64,000 bases of DNA from JAJYRX01 sp041655275 (GCA_041655275.1 JBBAFU010000015.1:1-64000); one strand, 5' to 3'; counted from the stretch's first letter, positions 54,468 to 63,527 are shown. Numbers and translations are program-made. Notes: generated by a model from the letters alone, not told the origin.

Positions 54468-55405
54468 CTTTCCAGGACCGCCTCGTTCAATCGGTACCAG
54501 GGAATGGCGAGATCCAGCCATGCGGCCATGCGCCCGCAATACAGGATGGTTTCTTCGAGGACGGTTTGCGCATCTGCCGGACGTGTGTGGAGGAGCAGGG
54601 CAGCAAGCCGCAGGACATGACCGCTCTCCTCCAGTCCGCAGAGGCCGACGATGCGACCCAGAAATGCATGGATGAGGAAGTGGCCAGTTGCCGGTGCATC
54701 GATTCCTTCTCTTGCTGTTTGCATCGCGCTATACAGTCCCCAGAGCAACTCCTGCAGCTTGCGGAACTCGCCTTCAGCCATGGCCAGGGGACCATAGGGC
54801 AGCATGATGCCGCGGTGCGCGACCAGTGTCCGAAGGCAGTCGGGCTCCTGCAGCCAGGCTGCCCGTCTAGCATCCCGTAGCACGAGCAGGTCAGGCGGTT
54901 CACCGCTTTCTATGGCGGGCTGATTGCATTGGGCGTGGGCCTTGCGCGCAGCCTGTGCGTGTGGACAATTGTCGATGCGAGGTGCCGGGTGCGGCTCGGA
55001 CCTGATATTCTGCGACAGCGTTGCCCAGAAACGCCGATAGCCCTGGTATTGCATCACATCACTGCCCAGCCGGGTGAGCCAGTCTACAGGGCCAGTCAAA
55101 TGGCCCAGTACGGTCACTTGGGCTGATTCCGCCTGCAACTCCCCATAGATGAGTTCCAGGAACTGGCGCTCGGGCCAATACAGAAAAGTGCCGGGCTCGG
55201 CGTTCAGGACCGATTGCGGACTTTCCAGTGGCGCGATGAAAGGTGCGTGCCAGAAGATATGGCGCCCGGCAATCTTGGCGCAATGGATGTCGATGCGGCT
55301 GGGCAGTGTCTCGAGCAGCATCGCCACGGTTTGCGGCGCCTGCTGTGGCGCAAGCTGTATCTCGTGCGCGGCGCCATCGAAGTGAAAATGAATGACGGGT
55401 TTCAG
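54431..55405 (-). CDS. DUF3830/cyclophilin-like protein with added C-terminal domain, likely CTG start
   Basis: This is the last gene of the Liv-Aco operon, 324 residues. The N-terminal part (LKPVIHFHFDGAAHEIQL, then FWHAPFIAPLESPQSVL and GTFLYWPERQFLELIYGE) resembles DUF3830 cyclophilin-like proteins. The second half, about 160 residues, is helical and unfamiliar to me. The conserved opening lies before the first ATG/GTG (GTG 55327). The only sensible start is CTG at 55405-55403, which overlaps the acoC TGA (CTGA) and has GGAG six bases upstream. Proteins of this type often appear with transport or enolase genes; a substrate-modifying role is inferred. Confidence 0.55.
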   Translation of the reverse strand: MKPVIHFHFDGAAHEIQLAPQQAPQTVAMLLETLPSRIDIHCAKIAGRHIFWHAPFIAPLESPQSVLNAEPGTFLYWPERQFLELIYGELQAESAQVTVLGHLTGPVDWLTRLGSDVMQYQGYRRFWATLSQNIRSEPHPAPRIDNCPHAQAARKAHAQCNQPAIESGEPPDLLVLRDARRAAWLQEPDCLRTLVAHRGIMLPYGPLAMAEGEFRKLQELLWGLYSAMQTAREGIDAPATGHFLIHAFLGRIVGLCGLEESGHVLRLAALLLHTRPADAQTVLEETILYCGRMAAWLDLAIPWYRLNEAVLESQSVPGLSDGEV

Positions 55406-56622
55406 GGTGCGCTCCGGAACAGTTCCTGCAGCAGGTCAGCGGTAAGGTCCGGCGCTTCGAGCTGTGGTACGTGGCCGACACCGGGCAACAGATGCACCGC
55501 CATGTGACCATCGAGCGACAGGGCATGCTGCCAGGGAATGACGGCGTCTTCCCGGCCCCAGATGATCTTGCCGGGCAGGCCCAGGCCTTGCAGCAGGGCA
55601 CGCAGGTCATGCGCCTGTCGATTATCGTCGAACAGGGAACGGGCGAGTGCCAGCTGCCGTTCACGCAGCATGGGGTTCATTCGCGCCTGCGCCGCAAGGG
55701 CGATCAGTGTCTCATCGATGACGTCCGGGCGTGCCACGAGCCGGTGCAAGGCCTTGCCCAGCTTCCGGGCATCCGTGGTGTCCAGAAGCGCACGCAGGAT
55801 GTCGCTGTGGATTTCCGGGCCCAGTCCGGCAGGCGCCAGCAGGCCCAGGCTATGGATGTCGAAAAGACCTGTGCGTGCCATCAGGATCGCCACGGCACCG
55901 CCCAGTGAGTGACCCACAAGATGGAACTGAGTCAATCCGGGTTGCGCCTGCAATGCCTGTGTCACAGCCTGGGCCAGTGCCGGCAGATCCGATGCCGGGT
56001 GGGCCAGGGATCGGCCGTGCCCCGGCAAGTCGAGTACGATCAGAGGGTGATGTGTACGCAGGCGCGACAGCAGCGGGGTCCAGCCCGTTGCGTCATCCCC
56101 CAGTCCATGAAGAAAGACGACGGGTATCCCGGTTTTTGCACCCCGAGTCTGTATATATAACGTATCCGTGTCGATATCGACATGTCTCCCCGCACGTGCA
56201 TCTGTATGCGTCATGGAGGTCGCGGGCTGGATATCCGGCAGGTCGCGCAGCTTGATCCGCCCGCTCGGGCTGCTCGGTGGTATGCCCGCAAGATCGAGAC
56301 CCAGCTCACGGGCCCGGCGGCGGGCCGCCGGTGAGGCTGTGATGCGCGGCGGCACTGCCGTGCTCGCGGGTGTTGCCGCCGTACCGGTATCGAGACGCGC
56401 CAGTACGGCACCGATCCTGATTTCATCGCCCTCCTGTGCAAGAATCTCGCTCAGGATGCCGTCCTGTGGTGCTTCAATGTCGATGGCGGTCTTCGCCGTC
56501 TCGACCGCCACAAGCAACTGGCCGGTGCGCACACTGTCGCCGACGCCGGCGTGCCATTTCACCACGACGACGGATTCCATATATTCGCCGCCGGATGCCG
56601 GAACCACGATCTCCACACTCAT
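55402..56622 (-). CDS. acoC: acetoin dehydrogenase E2-type subunit AcoC (lipoyl domain plus alpha/beta hydrolase)
   Basis: The 406-residue protein has an N-terminal lipoyl domain with the modified lysine in ETAKTAID near residue 45, a short E3-binding region (SPAARRRARELGLDL) and then an alpha/beta-hydrolase fold (FLHGLGDDATGW near 170, nucleophile elbow GHSLGGA near 245). This is the AcoC architecture of acetoin cleavage complexes, unlike the CAT-fold acyltransferase of pyruvate dehydrogenase. It would take the acetyl group from AcoAB to CoA. ATG 56622 lies 16 bases after acoB; AGAGG is upstream. Confidence 0.9.
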   Translation of the reverse strand: MSVEIVVPASGGEYMESVVVVKWHAGVGDSVRTGQLLVAVETAKTAIDIEAPQDGILSEILAQEGDEIRIGAVLARLDTGTAATPASTAVPPRITASPAARRRARELGLDLAGIPPSSPSGRIKLRDLPDIQPATSMTHTDARAGRHVDIDTDTLYIQTRGAKTGIPVVFLHGLGDDATGWTPLLSRLRTHHPLIVLDLPGHGRSLAHPASDLPALAQAVTQALQAQPGLTQFHLVGHSLGGAVAILMARTGLFDIHSLGLLAPAGLGPEIHSDILRALLDTTDARKLGKALHRLVARPDVIDETLIALAAQARMNPMLRERQLALARSLFDDNRQAHDLRALLQGLGLPGKIIWGREDAVIPWQHALSLDGHMAVHLLPGVGHVPQLEAPDLTADLLQELFRSAP

Positions 56623-56637
56623 GACAAACCTCTTCGT

Positions 56638-57612
56638 CTAGGCCAGCGCCTTGCGCGCCGCCGCCGCGATCTTGCGGGCATCCGGCAGAACGGCAAGCTC
56701 CAGCGGTTCGCTGTAGGGAACCGGCATATCGGGCATGGTGACGCGCTCCACAGGCGCATCCAGATCGTCGAAGGCATGTTCCATGATGGTTGCCGACAGC
56801 TCGGCCGCATAGCCACAGAAGCGCCAACCCTCATTGATCACCACGGCATGATGGGTGCGGGCGATGGAGCGCTTGATGGCGCCGACATCCAGCGGGCGCA
56901 GCGTACGCAGATCGATGACTTCCGCGGAAATGCCTTCCTGCGCCAGCAACTCGCCGGCTTTTTCGCTTTCGAGCACCATGCGCGAGCTTGCGAACAGCGA
57001 TACATGCTCGCCCGGCCGTACGCAGTGCGCCCGGCCGAGTTCCACAAGATGTTCGCCATCGGGAACTTCGCCCCTGAGGTTGTAGAGCATCTTGTGTTCC
57101 AGAAAGATGACGGGCTGGGGGTCGCGTATGGCTGCTTTCAGCATCCCTTTCGCGTCCGCCGGTGTTGCGGGCGCGACCACCTTGAGGCCGGGAACATGGG
57201 CGACCAGCGCATCCAGGCTCTTGGAGTGCTGGGCGCCGGCGCCGGCGCCGCCGCCACCCTGGGTGCGCAGAACGAAGGGCATGCTGACCTGGCCATTCCA
57301 GAGGTATTCGTAGATCGATGCCTGATTGATGAGGGCATCCATGACCAGCGGCATGAAATCCGCATACATGATCTCAAGCACCGGTCGCGTACCGGTCATG
57401 GATGCGGTGACGGCCATGGCCGCCAGGGTCTGTTCGGAAATCGGTGTGTCGCGGACGCGTTCGGGACCGAACTCCTCGAGCAGATTTCTGGTGACTTTGA
57501 ATACACCGCCATAGGTGGCAATATCCTCGCCGAAAAGAAAGACATTGGGGTCGCGTGTCATTTCTTCCCGCAGGGCGGCATTGAGTGCTTCCGCATAACG
57601 CATGAGCGCCAT
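56638..57612 (-). CDS. acoB: 2-oxoacid/acetoin dehydrogenase E1 beta subunit
   Basis: The 324-residue beta subunit of a TPP-dependent E1 has GEDIATYGGVFKVTRNL near residue 28, EIMYADFMP near 81, RTQGGGGAGAGAQHSKSLDA near 116 and HHAVVINEGW near 249. It forms the second half of the TPP site with AcoA. ATG 57612 overlaps the acoA stop (TGATG) and has GGAGG upstream. Confidence 0.92.
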   Translation of the reverse strand: MALMRYAEALNAALREEMTRDPNVFLFGEDIATYGGVFKVTRNLLEEFGPERVRDTPISEQTLAAMAVTASMTGTRPVLEIMYADFMPLVMDALINQASIYEYLWNGQVSMPFVLRTQGGGGAGAGAQHSKSLDALVAHVPGLKVVAPATPADAKGMLKAAIRDPQPVIFLEHKMLYNLRGEVPDGEHLVELGRAHCVRPGEHVSLFASSRMVLESEKAGELLAQEGISAEVIDLRTLRPLDVGAIKRSIARTHHAVVINEGWRFCGYAAELSATIMEHAFDDLDAPVERVTMPDMPVPYSEPLELAVLPDARKIAAAARKALA

Positions 57613-58583
57613 CACTGAACCTCCGAATAGGCCGCAGCCGGCTGAAAGATTTCGAACTCGGGCAAGGGATCGGACAGGGCTTGCTCCACGGCGCGCCGGA
57701 CTTCCTGCGCTGCGGCTTCTTCGATGCGGGCAAGCTTTTCGGCATCCACGTGTGCCAGCAACTGCTGGTGGCTCAGTACGATGGGATCGCGTGTCTGCCA
57801 GTGTGCCAGCGATTCCGCCGCCTGATAGCCTCCCATGTCGGACGTGGAGAAGCCTTCCATGCGATAGGTCTTGGCCTCGATCAGCGTGGGGCCTTTTCCG
57901 CTGCGCGCATGCGTGGCCGCCCCGGCAACGGCGTCATGGACGGCAAGGACGTCATTGCCGTCGATGATGACCGACGGGATGCCGTAGCCCTGGGCGCGTA
58001 CACTGATGTCGGCCACTGCCGATTGCGCCGTATGATGAACCGTCAGCCCGTATTCATTGTGTTCCAGCAGGAAGATGACGGGCAGGCGCCAGAGCGCGGC
58101 AATGTTCATGGATTCGTGGCTGATACCGGTCTGTGCCGCACCGTCGCCGAAAAATGCGAGCGCCACATTCCTGCGGGACTGCAGCTGCAGCGACAGGGCG
58201 ATACCCGTAGCCGCTGGAATGCTGGCGCCAACGATGCCATTGCCACCGATAACGCCAAGCGAGGCATCGGCAATGAGCATGTGGCCCGCGCGCCCTGCAC
58301 AATAGCCGGTGGCGCGGCCCATGATTTCAGCCGCGACGCGATGCAGATCAAGTCCCTTGCCGATGTAGTGCGCGTGGCCGCGGTGGGTACTGGTGATGTA
58401 ATCGTCAGCTTCGAGCGCCGCCGTGGCACCAATGCCGACCGCTTCCTGCCCGTCGCAGCGGTGGATGGGGCCACGGGTCTTGCCGGCCTTGTGCAGATCG
58501 CCCAGTGCTTCTTCGAGGCGGCGCACCAGGATCATGCGTCTGTGCATTTCCAGGCGTTGTTCCAGAGTGGGGGTGTGTGTCAT
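57612..58583 (-). CDS. acoA: 2-oxoacid/acetoin dehydrogenase E1 alpha subunit
   Basis: The 323-residue alpha subunit carries the TPP/Mg motif GDGAAQTG near residue 157, ending in FLLEHNEYG near 187. It also has RRLEEALGDLHKAG near 25 and STHRGHAHYIGKG near 70, as in AcoA and pyruvate-type E1 alpha. It cleaves acetoin or a 2-oxoacid and passes the acyl group to the lipoyl arm. ATG 58583 is behind AAGGAAA. It lies 28 bases after the transporter ATPase gene, so it is in the same operon. Confidence 0.92.
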   Translation of the reverse strand: MTHTPTLEQRLEMHRRMILVRRLEEALGDLHKAGKTRGPIHRCDGQEAVGIGATAALEADDYITSTHRGHAHYIGKGLDLHRVAAEIMGRATGYCAGRAGHMLIADASLGVIGGNGIVGASIPAATGIALSLQLQSRRNVALAFFGDGAAQTGISHESMNIAALWRLPVIFLLEHNEYGLTVHHTAQSAVADISVRAQGYGIPSVIIDGNDVLAVHDAVAGAATHARSGKGPTLIEAKTYRMEGFSTSDMGGYQAAESLAHWQTRDPIVLSHQQLLAHVDAEKLARIEEAAAQEVRRAVEQALSDPLPEFEIFQPAAAYSEVQ

Positions 58584-58611
58584 CGAATTTTCCTTCAACA
58601 ACCTTGCCGGT

Positions 58612-59331
58612 TCAGGCATTGACGCTGCCCGTCACCGGCTTGCCAAGATACATGTCGTTCAGGCGCGGATCATGCAGCAGGGCGGGTCCTGCGCCTTCCA
58701 GTGCATTGCGTCCCACCTGCAGGGCATAGGCGTAATGGGACAGGGGCAGGGCCGCCTTGACGTTCTGTTCCACCAGCAGGACGGAGATGCCTGAGGCGGC
58801 AATGGCGGCTATGCGATCGAAGACCGCCTCGACGATCTGCGGCGCGAGCGCTGCGGACGGCTCATCGAGCAGGACCAGCCGCGGCGAAAGCGTCAGTGCA
58901 CGGGCGATGGCGAGCATCTGGCGCTCACCCCCCGATAATACCGAAGCCATGTGATTCAGGCGGGGTTTCAGCTGGGGAAAGAAGTGCAGGGCGGATTCGA
59001 CGGCTGCCTTGTCGGCTCTCTTGCGCGCCAGATGGAAATGTTCCGCGATCGTGAGGCTGGGGAATACGTTCTCCACCTGGGGCACAAAGCCCAGGCCATG
59101 GCTGACGATGGCTTCCGGGCTGAGCCCGGCCAGTTCCTGATTTTCGAAGCGGATGCTGCCGCCATGCAGGCGCAACAAGCCCATGATGGCCTTGAGTACC
59201 GTGGATTTGCCGGCTCCGTTGGGGCCGATCAGCGTGACGATCTGTCCCTTTTCCACCTGCAGCGAGACGCCTTGCAGGATACGGCTGTCGCCATAGCCGG
59301 CCACCAGATCCGTGACTTTGAGCTGACTCAT
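58612..59331 (-). CDS. Liv-type ABC transporter ATPase, LivF-like (Aco operon)
   Basis: The 239-residue ATPase has Walker A GPNGAGKSTVL near residues 35-45, signature LSGGERQMLA near 138 and Walker B LVLLDEPSAALAP near 156. Its ATG overlaps the LivG-like stop (ATGA). It is the last transporter gene before acoA. Confidence 0.92.
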   Translation of the reverse strand: MSQLKVTDLVAGYGDSRILQGVSLQVEKGQIVTLIGPNGAGKSTVLKAIMGLLRLHGGSIRFENQELAGLSPEAIVSHGLGFVPQVENVFPSLTIAEHFHLARKRADKAAVESALHFFPQLKPRLNHMASVLSGGERQMLAIARALTLSPRLVLLDEPSAALAPQIVEAVFDRIAAIAASGISVLLVEQNVKAALPLSHYAYALQVGRNALEGAGPALLHDPRLNDMYLGKPVTGSVNA

Positions 59332-60092
59332 GCCGGTGCTGCTCCCAGATAGGCGTCCAGGACGCGCCGGTCGCGCCGGACTTGATCCGGGGTATCGTCG
59401 ATCAGAATTCTGCCTTCCACGAGGACGCAGACGCGATCACTCAGCGCCATGATGGCTTCGATGTCGTGCTCTACGATGAGCAGGCACAGGCCATCCTGGC
59501 GCAGCTGCCTGAGATGCTCCATGAGCTGGTCGCGCAGGGTGGGTGCCACTCCTGCGAAAGGCTCATCGATGAGCAGCACATCGGGCGCCACCATCAGTGC
59601 ACGCCCCAGTTCCAGCAGTTTTTTCTGCCCCCCTGACAGTGCACGCGCCGGGTTGCCGGCGACCGCCGTCAGATTGAGACGTTCGAGCATATGTTCAGCT
59701 TTTTCCTTCAGATCGCGTTCTGCCCGGCGTGCGGCAGCACCACCAAACAGGCTGGACAAGATGGAATCCGCCTGCGGTGTTGAACCAGCGACACGCAGAT
59801 TGTCCAATACAGTCATGTCGCCGAATTCCTGCGGGACCTGGAAGGTGCGCACCATGCCGCGCGCCGCCACCTGACTCGGGCGCAGCCCCGAGATGGATTT
59901 TCCCTTCAGAAGAACTTCACCCCGGCTGGGCGACAGAAAACCGCTGATGGCAGTGAAGAGTGTGCTCTTGCCGGCCCCGTTTGGGCCAATGATGCCTAGA
60001 ATCTCGGCATGGTCGGCCGTCAGCGAGATACCGTGCAGGATCTGCAGCGCGCCGAAGGACTGGTGGATATCGCGAACGTCGAGCAGTGTCAT
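59328..60092 (-). CDS. Liv-type ABC transporter ATPase, LivG-like (Aco operon)
   Basis: The 254-residue ATPase has Walker A GPNGAGKSTLF near residues 36-46, signature LSGGQKKLLE near 144 and Walker B DVLLIDEPFAGVAP near 162. ATG 60092 overlaps the LivM-like stop by four bases. Confidence 0.92.
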   Translation of the reverse strand: MTLLDVRDIHQSFGALQILHGISLTADHAEILGIIGPNGAGKSTLFTAISGFLSPSRGEVLLKGKSISGLRPSQVAARGMVRTFQVPQEFGDMTVLDNLRVAGSTPQADSILSSLFGGAAARRAERDLKEKAEHMLERLNLTAVAGNPARALSGGQKKLLELGRALMVAPDVLLIDEPFAGVAPTLRDQLMEHLRQLRQDGLCLLIVEHDIEAIMALSDRVCVLVEGRILIDDTPDQVRRDRRVLDAYLGAAPA

Positions 60093-60982
60093 TGGCTAAT
60101 TTCCGGACGTGGGGGCAAAAGCCCGGCAGGCCGATACAGCATGCACAGGACCAGCGCGAGTCCGATCACGATAAAGCGTAATGCCCCCAACTGGACGCCA
60201 TCCAGTGCCGCAAGGCCCAGATCGTTGAGGAAGCGGCTTCCTTCAAGAAAAATCATCAGTATGAAGGTGCCCAGAATCACGCCGAGATTGCGCCCGCTGC
60301 CGCCGATGATGACGGCAATCCAGACATTGAATGTGACATCGGGCGTGAATTGCTCGGGAGAAATGAAGGTTAGATAATGTGCGTAGAAGGCACCCGCCAG
60401 TCCGCCGATACCCGACCCGAGCACGAGGGAGCGCGTCTTGAAGCCGACGACATGTTTACCCAGTGCTTCTGCAGCGACTTCCTTGTCCCGGATGGCGCGC
60501 AGGCTGCGACCAAACGGTGCGCGCATGAGGCGCTCCAGCAGGATAAACGTGATGATTACCGCAATCAGCAGCGTGCCAAGGACCAGAATCTCGCGCAGGC
60601 TCTGGGGTGCACTTTCATAGAGTCGCGGGATGCCCGGCAGGCCGGAGGGCCCGCGCGTGAGCCAGGCTTCGTTCTCGAGAAAGCTCCGAACAACTTCGCT
60701 GAAGCCGATGGCGGTAAGCGCCAGATAATCTTCCTTTAGTGCGACAGTGAGCCGACCCAGTGGCCAGGCGGCGGCAGCCGCCGCCACGCTCGCGGCTGCC
60801 ATGGCCAGAGGAATCGGCCAGCCCTGCATCGACAGCAAAGCAGAGACGTAGGCACCAATGCCGAAGAAAGCCACCAGCCCGAAGTTGATGAGGCCTGTCT
60901 GGCCCCATTGAAGATTGAGCGAGAGGGCAAGCAGGACGTAAATCAGTCCGATGATGCCCATTGCGATCAGGTATGCCGTCAT
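60089..60982 (-). CDS. Liv-type ABC transporter permease, LivM-like (Aco operon)
   Basis: The 297-residue membrane protein has about nine helices and LivM text: LNLQWGQTGLINFGLVAFFG near residue 22, RAIRDKEVAAEALG near 174. ATG 60982 overlaps the LivH-like stop by four bases. Confidence 0.92.
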   Translation of the reverse strand: MTAYLIAMGIIGLIYVLLALSLNLQWGQTGLINFGLVAFFGIGAYVSALLSMQGWPIPLAMAAASVAAAAAAWPLGRLTVALKEDYLALTAIGFSEVVRSFLENEAWLTRGPSGLPGIPRLYESAPQSLREILVLGTLLIAVIITFILLERLMRAPFGRSLRAIRDKEVAAEALGKHVVGFKTRSLVLGSGIGGLAGAFYAHYLTFISPEQFTPDVTFNVWIAVIIGGSGRNLGVILGTFILMIFLEGSRFLNDLGLAALDGVQLGALRFIVIGLALVLCMLYRPAGLLPPRPEISQ

Positions 60983-61851
60983 CTTGCTACCGTTTTGATG
61001 CCCAGCAGGCCCTGCGGACGTACCATCAGTACGAGTACGATAACGCCGAATATCGCAGCCACGCGGTAGGTCGGCAGCCAGTAGGCCGCCGCCAGCTCAC
61101 TGACAACGCCAAGGATAAGTCCGGCGATGAGCGTGCCGCCAATGCTGCCGATACCGCCGAAGATCATGGCTGCGAAGGCCGGAAGCAGCATATACCAGCC
61201 GAGATAGGGTGTGATCACGGTCTTGGCTGCAAGCAGGATGCCGGCAAGCCCGGAAAGCGCCGAGGCGACGAGCCAGATGCGCGCCAACACCGCCTCGGTA
61301 CTGAGCCCGGCGACGCGCGCCAGCTGTGGGTTATCGGCCACTGCACGCATGGCGCGCCCATGGCTGGTGTAGCGAATGATGACGAACAGGATTGCAAACG
61401 TCAACATGCAGACAATGAAGATGACCAGGTCGTAGGGGTTGATGCGTAGCCCCGCAAACCGGATTGCCCGCATTAATGGCAGATCATAGGACTGCTGGTT
61501 GGAACCCCAGATGAAGACGATCACATAGCGCACGATGAAGGCTACACCGACCGATGTGATGATCAGGGTAATGGGTCGCTCGTTGCGCAGGCGTCGGAAG
61601 ACAATCAGATAGCTGAGGTAGCCGACAAGTGCAGCGATCACTACGCCTGCAAGCGTCGCAGTGATGAAATCGAGCGAGGCGACGCCCAGGATCAGGAAGC
61701 TTGCATAGGCGCCGGTTGTGGCAATATCGCCATGCGCAATGTTCACGAACTTCGACAGACGAAACGTCACGGACAGCCCAACCGCCAGCAGAGCTAGAAC
61801 AGCCCCGCCGGCGATCCCGTCCACAATGGTTTGAAGAAAGAAGGTGCTCAC
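60979..61851 (-). CDS. Liv-type ABC transporter permease, LivH-like (Aco operon)
   Basis: The 290-residue membrane protein begins FFLQTIVDGIAGGAVLALLA and has KFVNIAHGDIATTGAY near residue 35 and SHGRAMRAVADN near 160. The start is GTG 61851, 13 bases after the binding-protein gene; upstream Met codons lie inside that gene and give unrelated sequence. The family length is 290. Confidence 0.9.
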   Translation of the reverse strand: MSTFFLQTIVDGIAGGAVLALLAVGLSVTFRLSKFVNIAHGDIATTGAYASFLILGVASLDFITATLAGVVIAALVGYLSYLIVFRRLRNERPITLIITSVGVAFIVRYVIVFIWGSNQQSYDLPLMRAIRFAGLRINPYDLVIFIVCMLTFAILFVIIRYTSHGRAMRAVADNPQLARVAGLSTEAVLARIWLVASALSGLAGILLAAKTVITPYLGWYMLLPAFAAMIFGGIGSIGGTLIAGLILGVVSELAAAYWLPTYRVAAIFGVIVLVLMVRPQGLLGIKTVAR

Positions 61852-61864
61852 AGCGTCAGGTGCA

Positions 61865-63091
61865 TCAGGATTCTTTGATCGGTCCCTTGAGCACCAGTTC
61901 GCCATTTTCCGCGAGCCAGAAGCCGAAATAGGGTCTCGCTTCGCCGGTTTCGTCGAAATCCATGTTGCCGCCAACCCCTTCGTAATCGATTTTCTCGCCG
62001 GCGCGCACACGCTCGAACGCTTCCTTGAGATCGAATACCTTCTGGCCGCCGGGGCTGGATACGGTGCGGATATGCTTGCGGAACACTTCGGCATTGTCGG
62101 TCTTGGCCGATTCAATCGCCAGCGCGCAGACCACCATCATGTCGTAGGCAATAGCGGCATAAGGATTAGCCAGTACTTCTTGCTTCATCTCGGACTCATA
62201 GCGCTCGCGGAAAGCCTCGTAGACAGGCGAGTCCATATTGGGAATGGCGCCGACCGACGCAACGCCTTCGGCCGCCTCCTTGCCCACGGCCTTAATGAGT
62301 GCCGGAGATACGGCCCAGATGGGACCAACCCATTTGGTCGGCTCGTCCATCACATACCATTCCTTGAGCAGAATGGTGGTATCCGGCAGGTAGGATCCCA
62401 GGCCGATCAGCTCCGGCTTGTTTGCCAGTGCGCGGGAAAGTTCGGCGCGGTAGGTAGTCTGATTGGGGTTGTAGATCACCACCTCGCAAGTGCCGCCAGC
62501 TGCTTCCATGACGCGCTTGAACTCCTCGCCCAGCGTGATGCCTGAGGGATTGTTATAGGCAAGAAAGGACGTGCGCTTGAATCCTTGCGAGAGCGCATAG
62601 TTGCCCATCATGACGCCATAGGAGATATTGGACGCGGCGCAAGGCCATATCCACTCGTCCTTGTCCATGTCGCGCAACTCGGTCGTGCCGGAGGCGTTCA
62701 TGTTGACCACCTTGCCCTGCATGATGATGGGCGCGATGGCCATAGTGACGCCGCTGGACCAGGAGCCCAGCACGGCCTGCACCTTGCTGATATCGATCAG
62801 CTTCTTGGCGCCGCGTACCGCAGCATCGGGATCGGTCTGTGAATCCTCATGGTACAGACGGATCTTGCGTCCGCCAAGCAGGCCGCCAAGCGCGTTGATA
62901 TCGGCCGCCGCATATTCAATAGCCCTTTGCATGCCGGGCCCGAAAATGCTTCCCGACTTGGTGACGGGGCAAAGGGTGCCGATACGGATTTCGTCGCCTC
63001 CTTGCGCCCATACCGTGCGCGATGAGGAAGCAACGGCAAGCGTGGCCAGGCTGACGCTGGTCTTGAGCAAATCGCGTCTTGTAATGTGCAT
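61865..63091 (-). CDS. Liv-type periplasmic binding protein (Aco operon), Tat signal
   Basis: The 408-residue protein has a twin-arginine signal (TRRDLLKTSVSLATLA, cleavage after WAQ) and the type 1 binding fold (IRIGTLCPVTKSGSIFGPGMQ; later YNPSGITLGEEFKRVMEAAGG). It is the first gene of the operon and sets its substrate. ATG 63091 is preferred because GGAGA lies five bases upstream; ATG 63103 is the alternative. Confidence 0.92.
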   Translation of the reverse strand: MHITRRDLLKTSVSLATLAVASSSRTVWAQGGDEIRIGTLCPVTKSGSIFGPGMQRAIEYAAADINALGGLLGGRKIRLYHEDSQTDPDAAVRGAKKLIDISKVQAVLGSWSSGVTMAIAPIIMQGKVVNMNASGTTELRDMDKDEWIWPCAASNISYGVMMGNYALSQGFKRTSFLAYNNPSGITLGEEFKRVMEAAGGTCEVVIYNPNQTTYRAELSRALANKPELIGLGSYLPDTTILLKEWYVMDEPTKWVGPIWAVSPALIKAVGKEAAEGVASVGAIPNMDSPVYEAFRERYESEMKQEVLANPYAAIAYDMMVVCALAIESAKTDNAEVFRKHIRTVSSPGGQKVFDLKEAFERVRAGEKIDYEGVGGNMDFDETGEARPYFGFWLAENGELVLKGPIKES

Positions 63092-63157
63092 TTCAGTCTC
63101 CATTGAGCAGTCATCCCCGCATGCGGCGAGGCAGCGCCAGTGCACGGGTCATCGCTT

Positions 63158-63185
63158 ATGTTAATAGACTCTAATGGCAAGTCAA
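63158..63185 (-). promoter_or_regulatory. sigma-70 promoter of the Liv-Aco operon
   Basis: On the minus strand, TTGACT (63180-63185) and TAACAT (63158-63163) are 16 bases apart. The start would be near 63151, about 60 bases before ATG 63091. No regulator gene adjoins it. Confidence 0.5.
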
Positions 63186-63287
63186 TAACTGAATACAGAA
63201 TTGTGGACAGTTTTTCGTGTCTGAATGTGAATGACCGTGGATTGTCGCTACGGCGAGTCCGATCTGGCAGGGCAGAAGCGCTCCCGA

Positions 63288-63296
63288 TGCTATAAT
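63288..63296 (+). promoter_or_regulatory. extended -10 promoter of tRNA-Gly
   Basis: TGC precedes a perfect TATAAT (63291-63296). The start would be near 63303, a few bases before the tRNA at 63309. Confidence 0.6.
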
Positions 63297-63308
63297 CAGC
63301 GCTCAGTT

Positions 63309-63382
63309 GCGGGTGTAGTTCAATGGTAGAACGGCGGCTTCCCAAGCCTCAAGCGTGGGTTCGATTCCCATCACCCGCTCCA
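63309..63382 (+). tRNA. tRNA-Gly (anticodon CCC)
   Basis: A 74-base tRNA: acceptor GCGGGTG pairs with CACCCGC, D-arm and T-loop TTCGATT are present, and CCA is encoded at 63380-63382. The anticodon loop TTCCCAA gives CCC. The anticodon stem has one C-U mismatch (positions 28-42). A decayed phage-type integrase lies directly downstream, so its 3' end is a likely attachment site. Confidence 0.93.
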
Positions 63383-63507
63383 CTTCGACTTTCCAGGGGC
63401 TTCCACCGAACGCCAAGGAACGTCGCAGATCATTGTCAGGATTGAGAATTTTTAGCTAACCCTCATCCACTGACATCCAGCAAGATTCACTCCCAGCCGC
63501 TTCGAAC

Positions 63508-63527
63508 TGGTACATTGAGTGGTACAT
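63508..63527. repeat. paired TGGTACAT direct repeat near the integrase
   Basis: TGGTACAT occurs at 63508-63515 and 63520-63527, four bases apart. Arm-type repeats of this sort are common in the attachment region beside tRNA-targeting tyrosine recombinases. No second copy of the tRNA 3' end is seen before the window ends. The rest of 63383-63621 holds no gene that I can support, only a small hairpin CCAACTC/GAGTTGG. Confidence 0.45.
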
